DNA of 64,000 bases from Maylandia zebra (Eukaryota; Chordata; Actinopteri; Cichliformes; Cichlidae): the NCBI RefSeq assembly GCF_041146795.1, contig NC_135187.1, positions 5,219,556 to 5,283,555 of the forward strand. The letters run 5' to 3'. The translations under genes were made by a program, and so were the position numbers. Of this stretch, positions 45,200 to 55,602 are shown piece by piece. Each line of letters begins with the position of its first letter. The stretch's first letter is position 1. The notes beneath the pieces are model-generated. The model was not told the DNA's origin, did no database searches, and saw only the letters and a program-made list of their open reading frames with translations.

Positions 45200-46900
45200 C
45201 ACTGGAAGGAAGAAGTCAAGCACTCAACACTTCCCCACCAGTCTACCATTATGTACAGCGCTGTCTGCCGCTGGTTTTTTTTTTTTTTCTTTATTAAGTG
45301 ACTTTTTAAATTTAACTGACTTCCGACAACAAATTCTCATTTCTGTTGTTCAATACTGAAGAAATTTAAACTTTTTAAATCATGACAAATTGCAAAATGC
45401 TTAGTTGTCACTCTAATTAAACCTCTGTAACTTTTCTCTGCTTCAGCATCAGGTAATGTTTATATGTTGATTCATGGTTTTCTTCAGGTTTTGTTCTACT
45501 GCAGAATATTTTAAATTTTTAAATGTTGTAAAAATCCAGGCCAGGAAAAATCTCCTTCATGTTTTTCTGTGTTTTATGCTCAGTTACTTTGACACAAAGG
45601 CATCTGCTGTGATGCTTACACCTCTGATGAAGTCTCACAAGTGTCAGCTTTCTTTTTATAGATATAAAAATATGGATATATGCTGATAAATGATCAGAAT
45701 TGTAATATTTCTGACTGTCTGAGGCAAAATTTCTGCGATTCAAATCGAATCAAGCAGGACCTTGTGAATCGGAATCGAATCGATTCTAGAAATCAGGGGG
45801 TCACTTGATTGTTGGGGGTTTTCACAGTTGTACTATTGTAGGGTCTACCTTACAATATACAGCCCCTTGAGGCAACCGTTGTTGTGATTTGGTGGTGATT
45901 GAATTGATGGTGATTTGATTCAAATTGAATTAAACTGAACTGAAGAAATTTAGCCCCTTAAAGTCTGAACTATGAAATAATTGCCACAAAATTCTTTTTG
46001 AAAAAAAGAGAGAGAGAGCGTTTATTGAACCATGTGTTTGAAAAGTTTACTAAATTTTAATGTCCATATTTCATGTTAATTTTGTTTTTGCTGCATCATT
46101 TTTTTTAATTGCTTTCAAATGTAATGTGCACTAATTTAGTTCTTTTGTTTTGTTTTGTTTTTCTCTTGGGGGGGGGGGGGGGGGGGGGGGGGGTTACACT
46201 GATGATGAAAAAGTCTCAAAAACTCACAAAAAAAATGCGTTTCAAATCAGAAACAGTAGGCATCAGGGGCATAAAACAACTAATCTGGGTTTCATGTGTT
46301 GTTCAGTAGAGGGAGCTAAAGGAACAGGTTAAAAATATGCCAGCATTACTCTGGGTAACGCTGAACAGTTGCCTATCAAGGTCTGAGAAAAGCTTGCTGA
46401 TTTTATTAAATGTTTTCATTTAGTTAGAGATTGTTTTCGCCCTCTTGTGGTCATTTACTAAAACCCTTCTTCTCAGCAACATACTTTTAACCACCACTGA
46501 AGTATTGTTACATTTGTGTTGAATACTCGGGATTCCCATATACTTGTTTGCCATTCACATAGGGACCATCTTTGAGCCGAGGACAACCCAAGGGCAGTAG
46601 ATGCCCATTATGAGCCACAAATGACCCGTTTATGGCAGAAAAAGACATTGCAGTGCACTCTACATCAGTTCTACTCAAAATTTGAGCTACTCAGTTTTTT
46701 TTGGTGGAAATCAGCAAAAGCCGAAAAGTGGTGAGACTGCTCGAACATGTACCACTTCACATGAGGCTTCTGCTTGGGACATAATGCTCCTTCATGATGA
46801 ATCTGATTGGCAGACAAGCCTGAGGAGAAAAGCAACCAGTCTGAAGTATGATTAACATTTTCATCTTCTGTCTATATTTATCTGTATGTGGGTGTTTGAC
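45200..46900. other. Intergenic repeat debris, no gene recognised
   Basis: 45740-45800 (TCGAATCGATTCTAGAAATC) and 45840-45960 (TAGGGTCTACCTTACAATAT, AGCCCCTTGAGGCAACCGTT) are ends of common fish repeats. The rest is AT-rich and unassigned. Confidence 0.4.
46168..46193 (+). repeat. G26 homopolymer
   Basis: An uninterrupted run of 26 G, able in principle to form G-quadruplexes. Its length in the assembly may be unreliable. Confidence 0.9.
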
Positions 46901-46984
46901 AAACAGCGAGGCAACATTAGTGTGACTGTGTGAGAAAAAGAGCAACAACTATATGCAGAAAAGACAAAGCCAGACACATGGCAT

Positions 46985-47001
46985 GAAGAAAGACAGGAAG
47001 T
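46985..47001 (+). promoter_or_regulatory. ETS-like box upstream of receptor gene 5
   Basis: AAGAAAGACAGGAAGTC, preceded by AAAGCCAGACACATGGCATG as in gene 3. A weaker PU.1 match than in genes 1 and 3. Confidence 0.4.
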
Positions 47002-47006
47002 CTGTG

Positions 47007-47012
47007 AGTGTG

Positions 47013-47052
<40 letters not shown>
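47007..47052 (+). repeat. (GT)n microsatellite in the gene 5 promoter
   Basis: About 20 GT units with one interruption, between the ETS-like box and the predicted non-coding exon. Gene 3 has a shorter GT-rich stretch in the same place. Confidence 0.95.
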
Positions 47053-47053
<1 letters not shown>

Positions 47054-47089
47054 TTGAGAGATAGACAGACATGACACAAACTAAATAAT

Positions 47090-47194
47090 CAAATGTAACA
47101 GTAACGAAGATAAACATCAGTAGATACATTTTCACTTCTGCCTCTGACTACTAAGACTAAAGCAGTCCTCATCAGCTGCGTTCAAACTCTGCAA
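47090..47194 (+). other. Predicted non-coding first exon of receptor gene 5
   Basis: CACTTCTGCCTCTGACTACT-AAGACTAAAGCAG is nearly identical to the gene 3 copy. It ends at a gtaagaaa donor (47195). Confidence 0.55.
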
Positions 47195-47199
47195 GTAAG

Positions 47200-49550
47200 A
47201 AATCTGAACTTTTTTGTAGTTTTGGTTCCTCAAATAAGATTGTTACTTAATATCTCCCACTTATGACTAAAAGAGTTACAGTTGTGTACATTTTACACAG
47301 TTTGTGTCTTTCAGGATTGCTGATCTGTTTAACAATAATTTTACATAATACTCAATGTAATATTGGTAGCATGATTCTCACTGATTTTTCCTCATAAGTT
47401 TTTCTTATTGATGTAAGTGTATAAGCTGGTTATAGAGTTTGGTAGTGTTCACTGAAGTCATATTACAGAGATTGTGTTGATAAAATGCACAACTAAGTTA
47501 GGCTAAAAAAAAAACCTAACAAAAAAAGATCTGATCATGCATTAGATGCTACAAAAGAATTTTGATGTTTTTGAAAATTTCATTAATACATTTCATCGTA
47601 AATACTGTGACTTTAACAAGAGACGCGTATTACTATGGTTTTTATAAATTTGCTTTTTGGATATTATCGTTATCTTGTACAACATGCACGTATTTGAGGG
47701 AAAGGGGATGACTGTGTGGCATCACTTGCACAATTGTGGTACAAAACAGTATTTCAGTCTAATGTACGTGAACTATGCCCAGTATAGAAAATATTAAGCA
47801 GAGATACAAATAGTAAGTATCAAAAATGTTCAATTTCTTTCTTTATATAATTTGACTGTATAATGAAAGAAGAGCGCAGTTAATGCGGAGTCATTTCTTT
47901 GTGGTGACTGTGTCCAACACTTAAACACCAACTTAAATAAGGCCATTTTAAACTACTTTTACCATATTAATGGAGGTTCAGAATGTGTCTTTTCTCAGAG
48001 GATCACACAGTTTAATTCCAACGTGTCTGTATAGTTTTTTCTCTGTTTCAAATTCATTCTTTTATTGTCTGCACCTTTAAATGCAAATGAGCTCCAGCTA
48101 GTTTCACAATGAAGGGTGCTTTCCTAAAGTCCCTCCTATCTCCTTTTCCTACCTCCTTTTTAATGACCTTGATTATGTTTTCAGTAATAAATGGCAATGT
48201 AATGTAATGTACTGCATTAATCTTCTTAAAAGTAAGTTTGTATGTTCCAGTATGTTACTTAATTACTCACCAGAGAAAATAATTAATTACATTACGTTCT
48301 CATTACTCAATAAAATGACATGAAAAACACTGTCTCATAAGTTAACAATATGAACATGAAGCTACAGTCACGCACACCAACACAAATACTTATACTAATG
48401 AGGACACAAATAGGATCTTTCTTTTAGTGTTTACATATGAGCACAAAGCAGACAACACAAAGTAAAGATGACAGCTGGCCTAAAGACACTTAAAAGTGAT
48501 TTTCACAATTTTCACACTTTAAAAACAAGAACCTACACGGAGGCTGCAGCCTGACTGCTCATCACTGTGTTATCATCACTCTTGGTTCTTGGCTAGCTTT
48601 GCGTTAGTATGCTGTATGTAAAGATCCTTGCAAAGAGCTGAGGTTGTGTTAGCAGTATAATGTGGTTGTTTCTGTACTGGATGCTGTTTGCACTTTACCA
48701 TTGCATTTTTATCCTTTAGTGCATTAAAAATGAAAGTAATACTCATATCTCCACTCCTGAAAAGCTGTATCACTATACCACTGCAACATTTTCCTTTTTT
48801 CGAACACATACTGAAATTTCCTGATTGTTCCCCTAGTGCCCAGGAAGAAAAGAGTTTGATGGGGTTTTTTTCTTTTTATGGCATACAGATACCTGAAGTA
48901 CCTTTAATTCTTGCATCATGGCATATGTGTTTGCAAGAGTTTCCCTTTGACAAGGATCAAAGCTGAATGTATTATGCATGGGTGATTTACTAATACTTGT
49001 GGCATGCAATTTAGTACAAATAAATGTAATGCTGAAGAAAGCAGTAACTTCCCTTATGTGTTTCAGGTTGTGTATGTCTGTGTGCCTTTGCCTGATTTTG
49101 ACGTTTTGTACATCAGTGTGAATAAATGGCTCACCTTTTGTTCTCTCCATCTGCCTCCTGTGTATCTGTAATTAGGTTTTAATTGCATGCTTTGTGACAC
49201 ATTTTGTCTCTTTGTTGATTTTTGTTTTGCTAATGGAAATGTTGCATTAGAAAATGTCTGCCTATTAGGCTCCCTTCTCTTCTGTAGTGCAGCTAGATGT
49301 TGCTAGAACTGCACCCAAAATGCTTCACCAGATGATTTTCAGGCATTTTACCCCTTGTCATGTTCAATAACAACTGATGACTGATACACCAAAGGGATTG
49401 TGCTTTTGTGTTAGTGTGCCTTCAATTTAGGTTCAAATTGGTTTGATGTCAGGAAGGCAATAAGTGAACTAAGTCACCTCAAAGGTGAAATGAGAATTAT
49501 CATACTCTTTCACAGAAATTAAAATGAGAAAATGATGGAATCGTTATGGT
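47200..49550. other. Gene 5 5' intron, no other feature recognised
   Basis: AT-rich DNA with short low-complexity runs (about 48180-48330, TAATGTAATG and TTAATTACATTA repeats). No conserved frame on either strand. Confidence 0.4.
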
Positions 49551-49554
49551 CCTA

Positions 49555-50040
49555 GATCATCTTGACCCAGCGTTCTCAGTTTTTTTTTTATTCTGTATGG
49601 TTCCTAGGTTGTTCTATTTAGTTTAGTTTATTAGATTCCCCCTTTCATCTTTGCCCTCTGTCTCCCTCTGTGTGTCTGTTTATTTTATTGTGAGTTCTTA
49701 TGCCTTGTTTCCCCTCCTTGTGTTTCCCCAGCCCGTCAGGTCTGTGCTCTCCCCGTGTTCTCTCTCCCCCTCGTGTCTGCGTCTCTGTCTCCCTGTTTTA
49801 CTTTGATAGTCTCCCGTCAGTGTACGTCACGTTGTGTTTGCTCCTGCTCTGTCTTGTTACCATTATCTGTGTCAGCTGGGTTCCCCGTGTGCTCCCACAT
49901 CCCTCGTTTCCTTGAGTGTATTTATGTCCGGGTCTCCCTCAGTTCTGTGTCGCGTCCTCCCTCTTGGCTGTGTTTCCTGATGTGTCTTTTCGCATTATTA
50001 GTTATTAATTTTCCAGTTTAGTTTTGTACCACCTTTTTTC
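49555..50040 (+). repeat. Copy of the unclassified interspersed repeat (plus orientation)
   Basis: TCATCTTGACCCAGCGTTCT followed by T/C-rich sequence, the reverse orientation of 13830-14820 and 23575-23990. Confidence 0.5.
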
Positions 50041-50289
50041 CCATTCAGCGAATATAGCTGCATTTTAGGTCGAAATCCAGTGTTCCACCTGCACACAGCC
50101 AATTTATGAAATTGGAATGGTAACATTTTATAAACTTCAAGACAGATGTCAACTTTACTGTGACGTCAAAATGTTCTGCAAAAACCCAAATTTCTTAAGA
50201 ACAGAAAGAGCAGTTGTGACCTTTTGTGACACAGATACTAAATTCCTTCAAAGTCTTCAGTTTAAATTATATTTGCTTTTGTCTGTGGA

Positions 50290-50990
50290 CAGACATGGAT
50301 GCAAACTTTTTTTTCTTCCTTTGTTTCTATATGTGGTTGAAGAACATTCTATGGTCACTGTCATGCCATGTTTATTTCCCCTTTCACTGCAGCAGCTTTG
50401 CTTCTCTAAACTGAAGAAACCACCTTTGTGCAGAACAGCTTTTTCCTTTGAGGAGTTGTTGTTGTCTTCTTTTCATTTGCACTATAGATTCTTTTTGCAC
50501 GACTAATGATAGGGCATGGTTGGAACATTATTTGCTTAACATGAGAAGTATAATTTTAATCTCTTGTAACGGGTTTTAATGGTTACATCCTATAGTTTAT
50601 GTTAAACAATAACAACAATAATGGGCGGTGCTACCAATCGGAGGAGCATCTTCATGTGGATTTCTAAAGTTCTGAATTGATTTTTAGATTTAATGGATCA
50701 GGCCAATGACGTAACCTTTTTAACACTTTTTTAACCAAATATAATCTCCATAGCAGTGACTAGACTACTGTTTACCTAATTATAGATATATAAACTGGAA
50801 TACTTACGTTGTTAACCCTTGGTAAGTTGTTGTCAAAGCAGAAGTCAAATATCTTCAAAGGTTTAGGTCTGAGGAATAAATCTCGCCATAAACACCACCT
50901 GGTACCATTTCTGGAGTTTTAGACTTTGCTGATGGTATTTGCCTAATGTTGTTGAATTGTGTGGGGTTTTTTTGTTTTTTGCATAGTTAT
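50290..50990 (+). repeat. Receptor-unit 5' intron blocks (gene 5)
   Basis: 50290-50470 aligns with 31500-31760 (gene 4) and partly 13316-13370 (gene 2). 50700-50990 aligns with 24020-24300 (gene 3) and almost perfectly with 54967-55205. Confidence 0.6.
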
Positions 50991-51020
50991 ATTCCATTGA
51001 CCTTTGCCACTGTTTAAACT

Positions 51021-51705
51021 TAGCTATTCCTCAGATGCCTTAAAATATAATTCAACCATGCACAACAGTAGTTAAATGTAAAAATAAAAATAGATAAACA
51101 TGTAAGTTCCAGGTGGAGGCTGGTGGAAGACTGAGTCAGGCTGGCTATGAATGAGGACCTGTCCAGACCTGTCCTAGTTCCTGCTTCCAATGAGCTGTGC
51201 ATTTAGCCCTGGGCCTTCCGGTGTGCTGTGTGAACGTGTTTCTAGGCTGAGAAGAGCTTGGCTGCGTTGTATATATTGTAAATAGCTTAAATAGACCTTT
51301 TTGTTGTTGTTGATCTGGTAGCTGTAGGGGTAGGAAGTCGTTTTCTTTTAGTACATTTGGGGATTCTCATTATAGGTAAGGCAGTTCTGTTTCATTTCTA
51401 GAGTGTTTTGTTTGTTGTTTTTGCTATGCCCACCCTGACACTTGCTACCTTTTGAGTTTAATAAAAACCTGCTTGTTGTAAACCGTAATCCTGTGGCAGC
51501 GTTCGTTTTTCCTTGGCAGCAGGGAGTGTGGGCATTTTTACTTTCCTTTTTTTCTTTTTCTTTTTTGTGTTGTGCTCCGGTATCCCACACGGCTCAGATC
51601 TGTAGATACAGGTCTGCGTTATCATGCACAGCTACTCTTCCAGAGTTCAGGAATAAAAAGTATCTTATTATAACAGTATCACCAGGCTAATGTATCCCTT
51701 GAGAT
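51021..51705 (+). mobile_element. Insertion absent from the duplicated copy; possible solo LTR
   Basis: The duplicate of this region at 54967-55590 runs straight from the equivalent of 51020 to that of about 51706, so these ~685 bases are an insertion made after the duplication, or were lost from the copy. The segment has a TATA-like TATATATTG (about 51270) and a GAGTTTAATAAAAACC poly(A)-like site (about 51454), which fits an LTR. Ends not resolved. Confidence 0.5.
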
Positions 51706-52017
51706 TAGGAGCATTAGCTTACAGATTTTGGCAAAATAAGTTCATGAAAACTTTTGCTTATATAAACTGATTTGGCCTTGCCTGAAATTATTTCTAAGAT
51801 AATAATCTATTAAGATGACTTGCACTCCCAGATTTACCTCTTCTGTTAGGCTTCAGTCAATTATCTGTTTGTTTGTTTGTTTGTTAGTCAGGAAGTATGA
51901 TACTATAGAATGACATATGAGGAAATCCTATGATTTTGTGCTCAGTGTCAGATCAGGAGTTACGTGGTTATTAATATTTTGAATTTTCTTTTCAATTCTC
52001 TTTTTTCCAGCAACGTA

Positions 52018-54505
52018 ATGTCTTCCAATGCATCTCTGTCCACTAAGGACAATGATGACATCATCATTAGAAACATCAACTTTGTCCTCTACACAGTGAC
52101 TGTTGTGCTCGGCATCACAGGAAACGCTGTGGTGATCTGGATGGCTGGAATCAAACTTAAGGTGAATATAGAGTGTTTTAAATATCTAATTTTGTTTGTC
52201 AGTAATATCTTCTGTGTCTCAGTGAAAACGCCAAAACGCGGCAAATCCCCGTTAGCGAGTTAACGTGGATCGGCCCGGGCGCTAACGCATTAACGCGCTA
52301 ATGCGTTGGCGCCCGGCCGATCCACGTTAACTCGCTAACGGGGATTTGCCGCGTTAAAGCGGTTATGATGTTAACGTTGTATTAACGAGATTAACGCTGA
52401 CAACACTACTTACATGTAAATGCAGAAACAAGAATATGTCAAACACTATACTCGTGGAAACACACTCAGTGACAAGTTTATCAAACACTCAATAGAGTTG
52501 AAAACTTTTTTTATGCTTAAAAAATGCTGTACAAAAAGTTTTAAAACTCTGTTAAAAAAAGAAAAAGCAAGTAATAAGAATCCTGTAAGTCTTCACTGTG
52601 AATATCATGACTAAGTACAGTACAGTACATCTAAGTTAAAACCCAGAATAAGGCCATATGTTCTTGAAAAAACAACATCATTAACATAAGTGGTTGCTAG
52701 TAACTAAGACTTATGAATAGTATTGTGCAAAAGTCTTGAGTCAAACTTCATTTCTTTATGTACAGTATACAATACATCTGGAAAGTTTTTACAGCCCTTC
52801 ACTTGTTCCCTAATTCCCCGTGTTTCAGCCTAATTACACAGTAGATTAAAGTAATTTTTCATGTCAAAATTCTAAACGAAAAACCCCATAATGACAAAAA
52901 GTGTGCTTGAAATTGCCAGGATCCTGGCACAAGCATTTATTTGGCTTAGCAGGCAAATTCCAGGCTGATAGAATTCAGTGACTTTGCTTCCCATCTGTTC
53001 TTGAGTTCCTTTAGATCAGGGGTGTCCAACTCCAGGCCTCAAGTGCCAGTGTCCTGCATCTGTTAGATATTATCCTGGGTCCACACACATGAATCAAATG
53101 ATTAGTTCCTTACCAGGCCTCTGGACAACTTCAAGACATGTTGAGGAGGTAATTTAGCCAATTAAATCAGCTGTGTTGGATCAAGGACACATCTAAAACC
53201 TGCAGCACACCTGCCCCTGAGGCCTGGAGTTGGACACCCCTGCTTTTGATAATGGCATGTGATGCTGACTGACATCTTCTAGGCTACTTAACTTTGTCAG
53301 GTAGATTCTATTTAAGTGATTTTATACATGTTTTGCATGTCATTACCCTGCATGGACGTCTAAAACTAACACATGAGTTAGAGTACGTTTTTATTGTGCT
53401 ATGAAGTTCCTTTTATATCCGCAAGAGCAACCTAAGTTTATGTGCTCTGGGAACTGAGTTTGGGCTAAAACACACAGTTTTACAAAGTGACATAATTGCT
53501 ATTTAACAATATTAGTTGACACCAGATTTTACATCCACTTATTCACATGATCACTAGATGTGTGCATAATGCATGCTGCTCTGTTTATTGATAAATTGAT
53601 AATGACTGGGGGGATAATAATATCAAAGTCTGGTTACTTGCGTCATGTAAATAATATATTATTTTACTTTGTCTCTTCTGTCTCTTCAGCAAGCAGTCAA
53701 CAATGTGTGGCTGGTGAATCTGGCGATAGCAGATCTGATTTTCTGTTTCACACGAATCTTCTCCCTCATCCAGATGAAGTTAGAACGGTGGCCTTTTGGT
53801 CTCTTTCTCTGCCAGTTTCATGGTTTGTTCAAACACACCAACATGTTCGGCTCTGTCTTCCTGCTGGCTGTGATCAGTCTGGATCGAGTGCTTTGTGTCC
53901 GTCAGCCCATCCTCATGAAGCGTCGACGCACCCTCTTCGCAGCGAGGGTGGTGGCAGTCTGTGTCTGGATTATAGCGCTCCTCTTCAGCATTCCCTACTT
54001 CACCTTCCGCAAAATCTACATGGACAACAACAACCAAACTAAGTGTAAAATGGTGTGGGTGGAGAAGCCAAAGGAAAACAAAAACACCAAAGTTGCTCTC
54101 TACTCCATGCAATTCATATTCAGCTTCATATTTCCCTTTATGGTCATTCTCATCTGTTACATCCTGGTTGGCCTGGGCCTCCGACGCACTCGTCTGTCAG
54201 GGAAATCTCGGCCCCTTCGTATATTAGTATGTTTGGTCATTGCCTTCTTCCTGTGCTGGGCACCTTACCAGTGCCTTCTATTAGTAGACATTGTGTATAA
54301 TGAAAACAAAGTGGTGAAAAAGTGGTACTCTATAACAAAGAGCATTGCTTATTTTAACAGCTGTGTGAACCCATTGTTATATTTCTGTATGGGGCTAAAA
54401 GTCAAGGAGGGGTTTAGACAGAAACTCATGAGAGTTTATAAAAGGGCTCTGAGAGATGATATGGATGGCCAGATGGCTCAGCCAACTGATCCCTCTTTGG
54501 ATTAA
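52018..54505 (+). CDS. FPR-like chemoattractant receptor 5 (class A GPCR); exons 52018-52161 and 53690-54505
   Basis: The product is 319 residues, the most diverged copy. Exon 1 is short (48 aa: MSSNASLSTK..., TM1 GITGNAVVIW). It starts seven bases after ttttttccag and ends KLK/gtgaat. Exon 2 (271 aa) starts QAVNNVW after tctcttcag. Motifs: NLAIADLIFC, FLCQFHGLFKHTN, SLDRVLCVRQP, ECL2 NNNQTKCKMVWVEKPKENKN (NQT sequon but no NST), SRPLRILVCL, FFLCWAPYQ, FNSCVNPLLYF. The shorter N-terminus and different, Lys-rich ECL2 and ECL3 (YNENKVVKKWYSI) suggest another ligand. The intron contains a palindromic element, a Tc1 fragment and a hAT MITE. Family-level function only. Confidence 0.92.
52235..52355. 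mobile_element. Long near-perfect palindrome (foldback MITE) in gene 5 intron
   Basis: 56-57-base arms (left 52235-52291, right 52300-52355) are reverse complements except for one inserted base and one substitution, around an 8-base loop. They are rich in GTTAACG/GCGTTAA. Surrounding TTAACG-rich sequence extends to about 52405. This is a recurrent fish repeat type; superfamily not assigned. Confidence 0.85.
52760..52960 (+). mobile_element. Tc1-like end fragment
   Basis: TTTTTACAGCCCTTCACTTG and AACCCCATAATGACAAAAAG match the terminal region of a common fish Tc1-like element (a related piece is at 32360-32480). Confidence 0.55.
53017..53242. mobile_element. hAT MITE, 226 bp, perfect terminal inverted repeats
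   Basis: It begins CAGGGGTGTCCAACTCCAGG and ends with the exact reverse complement over 24 bases. The target duplication CTTTAGAT / CTTTTGAT has one mismatch. Non-coding. A partial copy lies at 18275-18390. Confidence 0.9.
53613..53641 (+). other. Conserved intronic block before exon 2 (gene 5)
   Basis: GATAATAATATCAAAGTCTG-GTTACTTGC, 49 bases before exon 2; the counterpart of those in genes 1-3. Confidence 0.45.
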
Positions 54506-54966
54506 AGCTCTGGGTTAAAACAGAGTAGGCGGAGAGGAGTGGATGTAAGTAAATTTTACCTTTCCCCAGAAAAATACATGTCCTTATACATAACCATTAA
54601 TATAATATTGAAATGCCGAAATCATTTTTTGCTTCCATTATATGATCAAAACCAGTATTTCAGAGTGAAACATAAAAGGTGGGAAGACTACAGTAATGAT
54701 AATCGGTCAAATTAAAAGATTTATCAACAAAGGCTCAACAAAACAGATGTGTGAACTCCTACCTTTCGCTAAATCTGTTTCACCATCACTATATTTAAAG
54801 TCAAGTCTTAAGAACAGTGATAATTTGTTTGTTGTTTATTTATTTATAATACCTGGAAAATTCATATTGACACCAGAAAATTCACCCTCAATCACTATGT
54901 CATATTTTACATATTGTATATTATGTTTCTTGCTTTTGCTTTTTTCTTTTGTTTATCTATAGTTAC

Positions 54967-55600
54967 CTAATTATAGATAAACTGGAATAATTACGTTGTT
55001 AACCCTTGGTAAGTTGTTGTCAAAGCAGAAGTCAAATATCTTCAAAGGTTTAGGTCTGAGGAATAAATCTCGCCATAAACACCACCTGGTACCATTTCTG
55101 GAGTTTTAGACTTTGCTGATGGTATTTGCCTAATGTTGCTGAATTGTGTGGGTTTTTTTGTTTTTTGCATAGTTATATTACATTGACCTTTGCCACTGTT
55201 TAAACTTAACTAACCCCAGCATTAGCTTATAGGTTTTGGCAAAATAAGTTCATGAAAACTTTTGCTTATATAAACTGATTTGGCCTTGCCTGAAATTATT
55301 TCTAAGATAATAATCTATTAAGATGACTTGCACTCCCAGATTTACCTCTTCTGTTAGGCTTCAGTCAATTATCTGTTTGTTTGTTTGTTAGTCAGGAAGT
55401 ATGATACTATAGAATGACATATGAGGAAATCCTATGATTTTGTGCTCAGTGTCAGATCAGGAGTTACGTGGTTATTAATATTTTGAATTTTCTTTTCAGT
55501 TCTCTTTTTTCCAGCAACGTAATGTCTTCCAATGCATCTCTGTCCACCAAGGACAATGATGACATCATCATTAGCAACATCAACTTCTTCAGTCTCAGCT
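54967..55600 (+). repeat. Partial duplication of the gene 5 5' intron and exon 1
   Basis: 54967-55205 repeats 50785-51015, and 55215-55590 repeats 51710-52090, both almost base for base. The breakpoint is inside exon 1. The gene 5 3' flank (54506-54960) in between shows no other feature. Confidence 0.9.
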
Positions 55601-55602
55601 GA
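55522..55602 (+). pseudogene. Orphan truncated copy of receptor exon 1
   Basis: It reads MSSNASLSTKDNDDIIISNI then NFFSLS and a stop. The first 21 residues equal gene 5 exon 1 except R to S at residue 18; homology ends at the duplication breakpoint, before TM1. No downstream exon 2 follows within the window. Confidence 0.85.

Noticed and set aside
44980-45297. A 105-residue frame on the plus strand
   Set aside because: Most of it is a fragment of the MITE seen at 60197-60677.
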